A stretch of 64,000 nucleotides of DNA. Origin: Siderastrea siderea. Lineage: Eukaryota > Cnidaria > Anthozoa > Scleractinia > Rhizangiidae. This document shows, in pieces, positions 52,676-64,000 of this stretch (its first letter is position 1; every line of letters starts with the position of its first letter). The translations under genes and the position numbers were made by a program. The notes under the pieces were generated by a model. The model was not told the DNA's origin. It saw only the letters and a program-made list of their open reading frames with translations, and did not search any database. Location of the stretch: assembly GCA_964030785.1 (NCBI GenBank), contig OZ034967.1, positions 51,861,533 through 51,925,532 of the forward strand, written 5' to 3'.

Positions 52676-54628
52676 CAGGTGGTACCTGACAGCAATATAA
52701 TTATATTTTAGGTAATTATTAGTAAATACACCTCTCATCAAATTAGAATCTGCATACCTGCCAACCTTATAAAATCAGAAATAGGGAACACTCCCCCCAT
52801 ACTCACCCCAGTCCTGGGGTAGTGCCCTGCTCCCCCCCCCCCCCCCCCCACTGCCCCCCAACACTGAGCAGGGTCTAGGATGCTCTAGGGTTTTTGCATT
52901 AATTTTTAAAAATATTGCCTGTTCTGTACTGTCTTAGCATTAGAATTCTCAGGTGTTGTTTAATGGTCTCAAGCACCACACGTATTGCACAAAACAGTAG
53001 GATGTAGAAAAGTCATTGATAACAATCCAGTTCCAAATTGTCTTTTTTTTCTTGAAAATCGGAATGTCCCGATAGGTTTTGAAACTCAAAAATCGGTACA
53101 ATTCCCATTAAATGAGGTCGGATGGCAGGTATGAACCTGTTTTACAAAATTCTAAATAAGCCCCAGTTTTAGGTTGTAAACTTAAATATTGGGCACAATA
53201 ATTATTTTTGTTCACCTTACCTCGGCCTTTTCTCTACCACAAGTGTACGGTTTAATTTATTTACATTTTTCAGAGTTGTCAAATTGTATAGACAAGGTAC
53301 TAATTGAAAAATACCTCCACCTTATTCAATGGTTTGACAGATAAGTTGTGTGGTATAGAGCGAGGAAAAATGCGAGCAATGAGTACCGGTAAAATGTCCT
53401 TGACCATTATCTGTAAAACCATTGAATGATATTTATTATTCCACTACAATATTTGCCTATCATTTTAAATGATTTATTCAATGAGTGATTTGAAACCGGG
53501 ACACTACAGTGCAATACGCTTTCTACAGAGCAATACACTCTCATACTCTCATGTATGTGTTTTCTCCTTATATGATAAACTGATGCTATAGTGGAATAAT
53601 AATGTACCTTGTTTACTCTTATGCCCAGGGACTATTATATTAAAATCAATCTCCTTAAGTAGCCATCAGTCATGAATCAACCACTCAACCACTTAGTTGA
53701 TGCATCGGTCAATCAGTCAATTAAAAATTTGCGACTAACAGTGTTGCCGACGCGAATAACAAATGGTCCAGTAACCACTGGTGACTTTATTTGATGCACA
53801 GATTGTGACTCACTATGTTACTACCCCTGACTGTCAGGGTAGTAAATCTTGTGGTTTAATTTGTTTTTGGTTTGATCATTAGCCTTTACACTGCATCTAA
53901 TGTCACCAATGAGCAATGTTACTGATTGTCATAATCTGGTAGCAAAGAGAAACAAAAAGAAAAGCCTCTTCATAAATCATTTCAGGATAGTCAGAAACCT
54001 GTCATGTAATGAACTGACAAGAGGGGATCAGACTGGTGAATCCATCATTTGAAATAGTTTTCCCTGTCAAGTGAATTCAATCAAATAAGTCTGAATCATT
54101 ATTCCTGGGAAGTTAGTTGTGTGTGTGTGTGTTTGTGTGTGTGTGGGGCGGGGGGGGAGGGGGGAGTAGGGTTACTCCCAAATAAATGCTACTGGTGTAT
54201 GGATGTGTTACTGAGGGAACATAAAGTGTATGTGGATACAGTCAAACTAATCACCAGCATCAAAATTTGCAAAAAAAAAAAACAAAACAAAAATATAAAA
54301 CCTTATTTCAAAACTGCTCTTAAAATTTTTTATTTCAATTGACAATGTCTGCCTGGGAACATACATGTAGCTAAGAGTACAAATTTATTATTTTCTGACA
54401 TTAGGTTGATGGAATAAAAACCTGTATGGAAAACAAAGCAGAGTTTAATTATCTCAGTTGCCAAAACTAAGCCCATGGCTCTAGGGAGGTTCTAAGGATA
54501 TTTGCGCATTTTTTTCTGCGCATCCATACTGCGCATACAATTCACAAAATTGGCATTATGTCATGCCGTGTCATGCACTGAGCATGCACGCTCGCATGAA
54601 AAACTACCCCAAATGTCTTAAGACACTG

Positions 54629-55086
54629 TAAACTGCCGCTTATAAACCCTAGGCTGATACAACTTTGTAAGGGGTTTTGGGTGGGCTTATAAATGGAGGG
54701 GCTTATTTCCGGGGTGGCTTATAAGCGGAATAAGAAAAACGTTACGAAATGAGCCACAGCAGTGTTGATCAAAATACGTTTTTAATGTACCAGTTTGTAA
54801 TTAACCTTTGAAATGTCATAATAAATCGAATTCACTTCACTTTTAACAACAAATCGAAACTACAACAACACGAACTTAATCGGAACATAACAAAACAGAA
54901 GCTCAGAGTTAATCTTTGCAGTTTTCTGTGAGAGTGCTTAATATTAAGGAAACAGGGAAAATTAGAGGAGGGCTTTTATCCGGGGGGGGCAGGGGGCTTA
55001 TTACCGGATGTGTTTTTTGTTTACAGGTGGATGGGCCTATAGCCGGGGGGGGCTTGTAAGCAGGCGGGCTTATAAGCGGCAGTTTA
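54629..55086. mobile_element. MITE with TAAACTGCCGCTTATAA ends
   Basis: Left end TAAACTGCCGCTTATAA, right end TTATAAGCGGCAGTTTA, 17 bases perfect. Internal CTTATAA and G-rich motifs repeat near both ends. 458 bases, nested in the 3.9-kb span. Confidence 0.88.
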
Positions 55087-56657
55087 GGATATTTGTTTTG
55101 AGTTTTGAGCATGTGCCTTTAAATATTAGTGGCATTGAAGCATTCCAAGTGGACAAAAGGTAAACTGTATTTTTAGAGATGGTTGGTCTCATATAAATAC
55201 TTATGCCAGTCTGAATTTCAGACTGGTCTCATGTAAACAAAATTGCACCAGTCTGAGTTTACACTGCTTTAATGAAATCAGGGTTTTACTGCCCCTGGGT
55301 ATTTGAGGATGTTGTTAAACATTCTTGAGAGCTGCTCAACTTTAGTCTGAGGGGGTGTTTGCATGAGACCAGTTCATTGTATGCTTTTCATTCTGATACA
55401 AGTTCACCCCAGTTCCCTCTTGCTTCTCTGTATTTGTTACATGATTACAGCACAAAATCTCATAACAGTACGAGCCATACCTGGGTGAGTTCATACTGGT
55501 ATCATGTAAACATGGTGTAACTATTTGATTCATTCTGCGTTAAGTTAATTAACCATATAGCCATCCAGATAAATCTCACATCACCGTGAAAAAAGGATTT
55601 TGTAACTTGAGGAAGGGAGATTCTCAACTACAGATCTCGCATTGTTGCTAAGGGATTTTTGTGGATGGTATTCTGTCATACGCTGTTTTCAGCATTTCGT
55701 GCCGCTATATTGGTGAAATGATGAAGAAGAACATCTGAATTCCACAACTGAACATTGCGCGTGCATAGCTACTGCCAGTCCCCAACGGCAAATTAAAAAG
55801 AAAATCAGTAAAACTAAGAGGAAACTAGTAAAGTTCCGATTTTTTTGCGAATCGCCCCACCCTTCTTTACAATCCGAAGCATGCAATTACTGTTTTTACA
55901 AAGAATAGAAGAACTACAGCACAAAAATGTATAAAGATATGTGCTTGTGCCATCATAACTTTTATATTCATAATAAAGCAAATTTCTAGAAACTGTTGCT
56001 TCAAATTTTGCATCCTGATAATCTGTAAATGTTTGCAATGTTTACAATAGCGAGAACTGTATGCTGTTTCAGTTTTAGCATTTTTTCTGTTCAGGTCAAG
56101 TGACATGCTGAATATGGTTGTGACTTGAAAATCTTGAAAACCTTTCCCATAAAACAAACGTGGCCAAGCAGCTTATCTGTGGAAGTAATAGAGTTTCCAA
56201 GATATGATGGTTCTGAGGAACTTCCCACAGCAACAATATGGTGATTAAGAGTCTCCTCCCTTAAGTCCAGATGCAAAGGCTCTCATTGCCACCCAAATGG
56301 AAGTCTTGATGGCACACTCATGTAAATGTTGTGGTTCAATTTTATCGTTGGTTCAATTTTTATTTTCCATTGTGAATAATAGGATTGCCAAATAAAAATT
56401 GGAGCTCCACTTTTAGGCTTGGCAAAATCTATATATTTGAATGATTTTAAAACTGTTTAATTATGTTTGACTGGGTTCAGAAATTGAATGGAATCAAACA
56501 CAGCTGTATATATAGGTACATTTTTGGTTAACAATTATTGTGTTCAATTACCGAACCCAAATTAACCCAATCACTGCATTCAATCCAGTTCAATTTACTG
56601 AACAGTTAGATACCTATTTAAGCTGGGCTAATTATATAACTGATATCTTCCACGTAC

Positions 56658-56711
56658 CTTAACTTCACTGTAAGAAAATGCTGCATCACTGATCACTGCT
56701 GGCATATATGC
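56658..56711 (-). CDS. Candidate internal exon (unknown protein)
   Basis: Acceptor CTGTTCTAG, donor GTACGT, 54 bases, phase 0 to 0: AYMPAVISDAAFSYSEVK. It would join in frame to the candidate start exon at 60313-60397. Function unknown. Confidence 0.35.
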
Positions 56712-58113
56712 CTAGAACAGAAAAAAGGATCAGTGAAAAAAACAAAACAAAACAAATTCAGGGCTAAAAATTGGCAGTCGCCCAGTCGCCAGTGGCGATT
56801 TAAAACTGACCAGGGCCACTAAAAGTCGAGGCTTAAATGCCTGATAGACTAGGACTGCAAATAAAAGTTACACTGTAGTTACAATTCAAATAAATTAGAC
56901 TTTCATTGGAGCATTTTTGTTTTCTTTCCCCTCCTCAACTCTAAGTTCATCAATTGAAGAAAATTTTCAGTTCTTGGAGTGCAAAATTCATGAGAACGAG
57001 CGCCTGGCAAATTATTTTCATCCTTAAAATAATATTAACTTTATTGTTTTTCTTTTGACAACATCAAATAGCTAATATTGTATGTAACATACTGTGATAT
57101 ATCGTCAGCTAATTCGACTTAGCAAAACACGAGGTCAGACATATCATGGCGGTTCTCAACACAACTTTATTCTTCTTAAGCATTCTGGGTAAATACACAG
57201 TTACCAGAGGATTATGGTACTAAATATATTACACATTACATTATTAAAGCATTCACAATACAATTTTTGACCAATGTGACATTAATGAACAGAAAGAATG
57301 GGTGAACAGAATAGTAATTATACTCAATGTCAATTATTAAGGGAGTCGTCATTCACTTTGCTAGCATTGTCACTTCCAGCTTTGAAATGTTGTTGCCGAA
57401 GCTATACTTTGCTTTACTTTTGTGATCCACCTGATTCATGAGACGTACAAGTGCCTATTGTACGTATCATCCACCCGTGGAAGTGTTCTTCTTTCCAGCT
57501 TTTGTAGAATCCTAACAAATAATTAATAAATCATCGCCTGAACCCCTCATTTGCAGCTATCCAAACTCTTTTAGCCATTTGTCTAAAAAGTGGTTACATG
57601 TAATTGTCTTCCACCCTTTGCACGGTTCATTGGGTAATACAGGTAAGGTAAAGCACTTGAATATCAATCGATCGAACGAGCAACAAAATGGCAGGACCTC
57701 ATTTAAGTTTACTGGATGTTCAATCATCTCCAGTCTCCTTTGCTTAACTCAGTAAAGAGCCAATTGCAATTAATCAAACATGTTCTAACTAATCCTAGCA
57801 GACAATTGTCAGTTAAACAAGCCAGATTGCCTTTAGTAAGCAAAAACACATCAGTACAAATATGTCAATTGCATTAAAAAATCCTTTGCTTACATCTGGA
57901 TTCCCCCTCCCCCCCCCCCCCCTTGGGAATACAATGATTTTTGAGAAAACCAAAAAATGCATGCAGTAATTATTTGGACTTTCTAAAACATGAACATTCC
58001 ATTATGAGTGACAAATAGTAAGAAGCACTTTCCACAATGCAGTGCTTTTATTTCATACATGTAGGTTAACTGAGATCGAAAAAAATGGCAAATTGCAGTT
58101 GCCTTCTGAACTA
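56712..58113. other. Non-coding stretch
   Basis: Nothing recognised apart from a poly-C run near 57907-57922. Confidence 0.4.
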
Positions 58114-59051
58114 ATGCATGGTTCAATTTTACCTGTTACCATACCCCCACCGGGCAACCCCGGGGACAAGTCCAGCCCTTCGAGCCCGGGGGTGGGGAAT
58201 TGTTTGAAGTGGTCTTGTCCGGGGGTAGGGGAGCGGGGCAAATCGAAAATAACTTCTTGTTGTTCTTGTGAAGTACGTCACTTCTCAGTTGATATGATGG
58301 CCCCGGACCGCGTGGAGAAGATTGCCTATTTCCAGTGAAAATCTCTCGTATTTGTAGCAGACTGTTTAGAGAAGAATAATCTCTCAAAATTAAAATCTGT
58401 GTTCGACGCTACGTTTATTATAAATTGTTGAACGAATGTGCGTTTGATGCGTACTCGAATGAATGGTGGTCGTCACAAACAAAGAAATATTTCTTCATTG
58501 TGATTATATTTATAATAAGACGACTGAAATAGACTCTATATAAAAACGGATGCACAGCTTTATGTTAAACAGAGATCTCAGTCCAGTGTTCTTATGAAAC
58601 AAGCTAAGAAAAACTCCTTTAAATGCTGCCATCAATTTGTTCATGGGCCTCTTGTGCGTATGCGCTATATTTAGAATAAAACATGTGGCGAAGAAAATTT
58701 CTTTACTTGATAGCCGTACGCCAGTGCATGTAGAGTTTTTTCTTCAGTTTTCTGTTCATGTTTTTATTATATTATGCATGTAGTGTCCTTCGTTCAATAA
58801 ACTCTAGAAAAGTGTTTAAGTTCTTGTCAAAACGTCTGGTTTTGCTATTGTCCGGAAATCAATATCGTCATTTAGGTTTTGTACACAAAACAACGTATTT
58901 GTGGTCGATGAGGAGTCCCGGGGGTGGGGAATCGTCTCTTTCTGTGTGCCCGCGGGTGGGGAATAGACTGCCAAGTGAGAACAAAATTGCAAATCCCCGG
59001 GGGTAGGCCCGGGGAGGGGGGGATGGTAACAGGTAGAATTGAACCATGCAT
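58114..59051. mobile_element. MITE with ATGCATGGTTCAATTTTACC ends
   Basis: The left end and its near-complement at the right (ATTGAACCATGCAT) pair over about 36 bases, including GTTACCAT. C/G-rich blocks (CCCCGGG) lie just inside both ends. 938 bases. Confidence 0.85.
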
Positions 59052-59059
59052 AATACTGA

Positions 59060-59333
59060 GTGATAAACAAAATTAATTCACACATAAGCTTAACTTGAGC
59101 TTAAGTGAAGCCAAATAAAATTATTGAAATTCAAGCAAACAATTCATAAGTGATAAACAAAATTAATTCACTCATAAGCTTAACTGTCTTGAGCTTAAGT
59201 GAAGCCCAATAAAATTATTGAAATTCAAGCAAACAATTCATAAGTGATAAACAAAATTAATTCACACATAAGCTTAAGTCTTGAGCTTAAGTGAAGCCAA
59301 ATAAAATTATTGAAATTCAAGCAAACAATTCAG
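59060..59333. repeat. Three tandem copies of a 90-base unit
   Basis: Copies begin at 59060, 59150 and 59244 with GTGATAAACAAAATTAATTC; they differ by a few bases and a four-base gain. Confidence 0.95.
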
Positions 59334-60312
59334 AAATCAGAATAAGGGTTAAAAACTATTTAAGACCTACTTCAGTAGATACATAAATGAGGATGTGCTT
59401 TTTCATCGATTCGTTACTTGCATGGATTTTGGTAGGGGTTTTGCTGAGGATATTGTAAACAATGACTGGATTCAGAGTTTAAAAGAACGAGGCATATATC
59501 AATTATGTCCTGTTTTGTTATTCTTTTGCTAGTCAATGAGTTAACATCTTGACGATTCGCGTTGTTACTTGTTTTCGCCTTTTACTTCATTACATGCTTT
59601 CATAAGCTGTTTTCTCCTTTGCCTGGCTACACTTTGCTCCGTGAAAACAAAACACACTGGTATTCTTCAAAGTTGAGAAAAGAGGGTTATCGTCGTAAAA
59701 GTTAATAACTGGAAATATTATATTTATGACCAAAGCTAAGACAAATTTCTCTTTGTTCGAGATAACGGGGAATTGGAAATAAGCGAGTTGAGATAGTGGG
59801 ATCCTTCTAAATAAAAGCGAATTTCCCATACCGTAATATACTGTGAAATGATTGAAAAATTCCGAGAAACTCACCCGGGAAACTCAACAATCAGATCTTC
59901 ACGCTGGTTCAATTAAAGCATCGGGCCAAAGCAATCCATATTTCTCCTCTCAATAAAGGCATTCATATTCCACTTAATAGGCATTCGGGACCGGCAGTCG
60001 AGTTTCTTTAGCCTATCTTTTCATTTCTAACGTTGAAAAGGTATTGTGTTCTCGTTCTAAGCCACGCGCGCGGCCATATTGTGAAATCTTGTAATATGAT
60101 ACCATCACTTTTGCACTACCCCCTCAAATTGGGTTCCTCTTTTTTCGTTTTGTTTTGTTTTGTTTCTTTTCCTTTTTTTTTCACTTTCTACGAGTGGTAT
60201 TAAATGACATACCGAAAAAGGTGCGGTTTAAGTTTTGACGAAAAGTTCCCTTTTGTAACAGTGCATTTTTTTTGTTAAACAAACTTTGCTAAAGCACGGA
60301 AATTGATTTTAC
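59334..60312. other. Non-coding stretch
   Basis: Nothing recognised. Confidence 0.4.
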
Positions 60313-60397
60313 CTGAACACCTTGTAACTTCATGCGGTCCTTGGCGTACATTTCTTCTCCGTTCTCTCTCTATTACGACTTCTTTCCCCTTGGTGAT
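60313..60397 (-). CDS. Candidate exon with 5' UTR and start codon (unknown protein)
   Basis: Acceptor ATTTTATTCTACAG, donor CAG|GTAAAA, 85 bases. Starting at the ATG inside it gives MYAKDRMKLQGVQ, phase 0, which would continue into 56658-56711. Alternatively the whole exon is open in another frame. Not recognised. Confidence 0.3.
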
Positions 60398-62372
60398 CTG
60401 TAGAATAAAATATAAAAACGTAGACGTAAATTATTCGGTGGTACAAAATTATTTCCAATCACAAATAGATAAAAATTAAGAAAACTGTACCCGACATGTT
60501 TACAGTTCTCTGTCGGCGTCTCCTCTGGCGTTGTTCTTCAGTACCGTTCCGTCTTATCTCTAGTTGCCTTTATCTCTCTGCTGTACTGTTCCTTCGTCTC
60601 TCTGGTTTTCGTTTCCGCTCTGCTTGACCGGGTGCTTGACGCTGTTCTTCAGTGGCGTTTCTCCTTCTTTCCCGTTGTTGTTCTCTATCTCCTTCTCTTT
60701 TCCTTCGTCTCTGCTCTTCCAGCGAAAATTGCCTCATGTAAGAATGTCATGAAATGCGACGCACGTACGTATGTACGGCGCACACGCCCGCGAGCCATTC
60801 CGCTTGCCATGACCATAAAAAATTACCAGCATGCCTCTGCCTATGAGTATGGGGCTCCACTTTTGCGTTCGGCTGCAAAGGAGTTCGGCTAATAATTTAA
60901 ATCTGAACTGATTCTTTGTCGAATATTCAAGTTTTTCAAAAGTACAGAAACGAAAACAAAACTGAATATCAGCCCTTTCTGTCCAAACTGTAATCTACTG
61001 ACCTAATTTGGGATTCACCGCTAAACAAACAACCAAGAAAACTGGAATGAACATTTTGCTTTTGCGTAGGCGGAAGTGAAAATACTATCCAAGTAAAACA
61101 GGCGATCGATAAAGGTATTAGAAAGAGTTTAAGGGACTGCTAGGGGAACTTAAGAAACACGGTGTCATGTATCCACGAACTTTTTATTAGTAGGTACGGT
61201 CGATGAAGATTGTCACATCTTCTGTCTGAATTTCGGATGTATTGGAGAAACTGAGAAAACACAAATCGTAGACTACACTTCTAGGGAATTAATACTGTGT
61301 TCTAACTCTTTTTACCCTCAGTAAATAAGTGGTATACTTTCTTTCTTGACACTGAGTTAATTTTTTTGTTTTTTTTTTTAAATTATTACTATTGTCATTT
61401 ATCGTCAGGGATAGAGGGAGATCGGATGTGTTGCACACACACGTTTCTTCCTTCTACAAGATATCATAATCAAATTGAAAAGAGTTGAAGTATTTTAATC
61501 ATGCTTTCACAAATCCCAACGTAGACCAATTAAAAAAAAACATATGAGGTCGGTAGCAGGGAATTGAAATCAGTACTTAAAGCGGTTCAAACCAAAGCTG
61601 TGAACAGGGAAGATTGTTGCTCTACTCTTTTTGATTCAGAAGACGGCCCTACTGAAACAAACCTTCTATGTTTAAGTCATTTACTAGACTCGCCACGCCG
61701 ACCTTGAGCGAAGCGAGAGGGTGATTTTCGAGCGACGACTGAGTCGCGAGCGGTCTTTCCACAGCGAATGCAACCCGAGACATGGAAGAACGAAAACTGA
61801 CTTACACGGGGAAATAATGTTGGAAGGGACTTTTAGGACTTTTCTAGTCATTCTCCAGTACACAAAACTCGTCTTGAATGTTTCCAAGTCATTTTGGCTT
61901 ACTGCATTTGAAATTTAAACTAAAAAAGAAACAAAAAAGAGGTGATGTCTATAACTACATATATCGCTATCAAAAACTTCTGATATTTCTTTTAAAACCG
62001 CTATTAGTCCGCTGCCCGCGATCATATTTTACAATGTATACCACAGCTTTTCGAGAAAACTAAACAAGATTGCAAACATTAGCCTTCAAGAAGTTAGTAA
62101 CTAAAGCGAAGATTTGACATGCTAATTAAACACCATTTTCAGTAACCAGTGAACAGAAAATTATATTTTGCGATTGTTTCAATAAATAGAACGAGACAAA
62201 ATTCGCCAAGTTCGCAATGTGTATCATTTTACAACTTATCTAATATCGAACCACCTCCTCGCCGATGTACAACGGCGAGGTAGATGCTTCTGATATCTGA
62301 ATGTGTGTACGTCCTTTGTTTACTGTCTTCTTACAGACTCTGTGTTGGTTCGCGGATAAACAGTTCGCCGTC
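60398..62372. other. Non-coding stretch upstream of the plus-strand vWA gene
   Basis: Pyrimidine-rich near 60500-60720; GCGAAGCGAG-type repeat near 61700. No exon accepted. Confidence 0.4.
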
Positions 62373-64000
62373 ATGGGATTTCACTCGATGACTGCGCTCC
62401 TGCTTCTGTTTGCAGCCTACTCGTCGGGTAGAGTATCGATTAACTAATTTCAGCCCCAATGTCAACGGGCATGTGCTCTTCACTGTTAAAACAAAGGAGG
62501 TCCTCAGATGTTCACAACAAATTAAATATTAGCCCCAGAGCGTAGTTCGAGGGCTTGTACAGAGTTTGAACATCTCCTTTCCTAGGCAACCTATTAAACA
62601 TTGGGACTGAGACAGAAGGAATCTGTTGTTTTTATGGTACAACGCTAAATTTTGAGTGGAAAATGCCAAAAAGGGGCACTATGCGCTGATAGGCGCCCGC
62701 TGAGGAGAGACACTATCGCGTCACGTGATCGATTTCGACCAATGGGACATTATAGTAAAACAGTAAATTTTGGCGAGCTCCCATTGGTCGAAATCGATCA
62801 CGTGACGCGATAGTGTCTCTCCTCAGCGGTCGCCTATCAGCGCATAGTGCCCGTTTTTGGCAATTTTTGCTCAAAACTTAGCGTTGTACAATAAAATCAG
62901 AAGAAACACTTTATTTCAATAGGGTGCATAATTACAGTCAGACTGTAGTCTCCCTTATGGCCCTATCAGTAGCGTCCTTCTGTCTCAGGCCCTGTGTTTG
63001 ATAGGTTCCCTCAGAAATTTGATATTCAAACCTTATATAAGCCCTCGAATTTCGTTCTCGGGCTAATATTAGTTGTGAACATCAACTTCCCAGGGCAACC
63101 TTAGTGCCTTCGACAGAAGAACTCTATTGTTTAAATAGTACTAGTTGGGAAATTTGCTTTAATATCAAGACAGTTTATCTTTGATCATCATGAAGTTTCC
63201 GTTTTCGTTATCATCTGTATGTTTGATCAAGAGGTCATATTGCAGAAGGAATTAGAAGCGTGTTACTATTATTGGAGCTTGAAGGGTAAATTTCGTTACC
63301 TTATACAAACACGAACCGAGAGATACATGACCTAGCAACTAAGAACATATCTAAGAGTTAATAAACTTATTCAACACATGACGAGTAGCGTGTAGTTAAA
63401 AAAAGTTCACCATATTAAAACAGTTATTTTTTGAAAGAACGTTTTAAAATTCGAAAGACATTCACGCCGAATAGCGGAAGCAAATAAAACGTTGTAAATT
63501 AAGTACGTAGGTTATTATATTTCGCAAGATTGTTTTCAATGTGGGGTGACCTTTTTGGCATTATATACACTTTGTTCCAACCAGAGAATGAAAAGGTACT
63601 CCAGAATTTAGGATGCCTTTTTTTCTACACTTTTGCGGTACATTTTAATTTTGACCCATAATTCTGTGCAAATCGTTAAATTTTAACCAAGCATTATCAC
63701 TGTTTTTTTGTTCTTCCTTGTAGGTTCATTTGATTGCGGAAACACCAGCCTGGACATAGCCTTTGTTATCCCGTCCCGAGAAGCTGTTGGAAGCGACAGC
63801 GATTATAATACCATGATTCAATTCGTCGAGGATCTCGCCAGTGCGTTTTCCGTGGTGCGAGATAGATCTCACATTGCCGTGGGTCAGTTCGCCAAGAAGT
63901 CCAAAATGATTTTTCCACTCAACGAGGTTTATACATATGAGACGCGGGTTGAACTGTCTGAAGAATTAAACAAAGAAGTCAAAGGGCTGGGTACAGGGAA
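62373..64000 (+). CDS. vWA-domain secreted protein, 5' end (runs off window)
   Basis: Two exons: 62373-62427 and 63724 onward. The first starts at ATG (context CGTCATGGG) and encodes a signal peptide, MGFHSMTALLLLFAAYSS, with donor GTAGAG in phase 1. The second, after acceptor TTGTAG, restores Gly and reads GSFDCGNTSLDIAFVIPSR, the first vWA strand, then a helix and the strand RSHIAVGQFAKKS. The metal-binding D-x-S-x-S is replaced by P-S-R-E-A, so cation binding at this site is probably lost. The rest of the vWA and any further domains lie beyond 64000. Opposite in orientation to genes 1 and 2, but the same secreted-vWA type. Confidence 0.88.
62507..63083. mobile_element. Large fold-back element in the first intron
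   Basis: Left arm 62507-62749 and right arm 62780-63083 pair over most of their length: outer ends GATGTTCACAAC and GTTGTGAACATC; inner ends almost perfect (GTCACGTGATCGATTTCGAC and its complement). Spacer about 30 bases. Non-coding. Confidence 0.92.

Larger units (their letters stand above)
52544..56435. mobile_element. 3.9-kb span with 45-base inverted ends
   Basis: Left end 52544-52588 (core AGCCAAGCCTAAA...CTCCAATTTTTATTT) matches the complement of 56390-56435 (AATAAAAATTGGAGCTCC...AGGCTTGGC). It may be one large element or two short repeats in opposite orientation. No transposase frame seen inside. Confidence 0.5.

Overview
The window is eukaryotic nuclear DNA, most likely from a cnidarian and probably an anthozoan such as a coral. 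That reading rests on AT-rich, intron-rich sequence, exons for extracellular von Willebrand factor A (vWA), thrombospondin type-1 (TSP1) and ShKT domains, and dense fossil Penelope, DIRS, LINE and MITE elements. Species cannot be fixed from sequence alone. Most long reading frames are shadows or transposon debris; the real genes are chains of short exons with GT-AG borders and matching intron phases, which I placed by eye.

From 1.6 to 30.5 kb everything genic lies on the minus strand. Gene 1 (23975-30535) reads vWA then seven TSP1 exons. The last five are copies with an exact 301-base period, and the final one carries a stop codon with AATAAA just after it. Its first (signal peptide) exon was not found. 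Gene 2 (1604-22511) is a chain of 18 exons, all phase-compatible: module B (vWA-TSP1-ShKT-ShKT-Gly linker, 15166-22511), module C (same order, 6219-12201), then two extra ShKT-Gly units D and E (1604-2805). It is open at both ends here. B and C are a segmental duplication including introns, so the two copies date later insertions: C alone has a Harbinger-type MITE carrying a MADF exon, a tRNA-like SINE piece, a LINE 3' end and a Penelope element; B alone has a DIRS remnant. The products are probably secreted, disulfide-rich adhesive or matrix proteins; that is inferred from domains only.

From 30.6 to 62.3 kb I see mostly non-coding sequence packed with fold-back and terminal-inverted-repeat elements: a Tc1/mariner-like MITE at 31.4 kb, others at 33.6, 37.2, 38.3, 41.7, 44.5 (TTAA), 54.6 and 58.1 kb, and a 3.9-kb span with matching inverted ends at 52.5-56.4 kb. 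There are Penelope endonuclease fragments at 35.4 and 47.8 kb. A few weakly supported exons are listed: 39.19 kb (+), 40.1 kb (-), and the pair 60.3/56.7 kb (-).

At the right edge a plus-strand gene starts (62373): a signal-peptide exon, a phase-1 intron holding a roughly 580-base fold-back element, then a vWA exon running off the window whose metal-binding motif is degenerate. The window thus shows an expanding cluster of vWA/TSP1/ShKT genes in both orientations, built by exon and module duplication and marked by transposon insertions.
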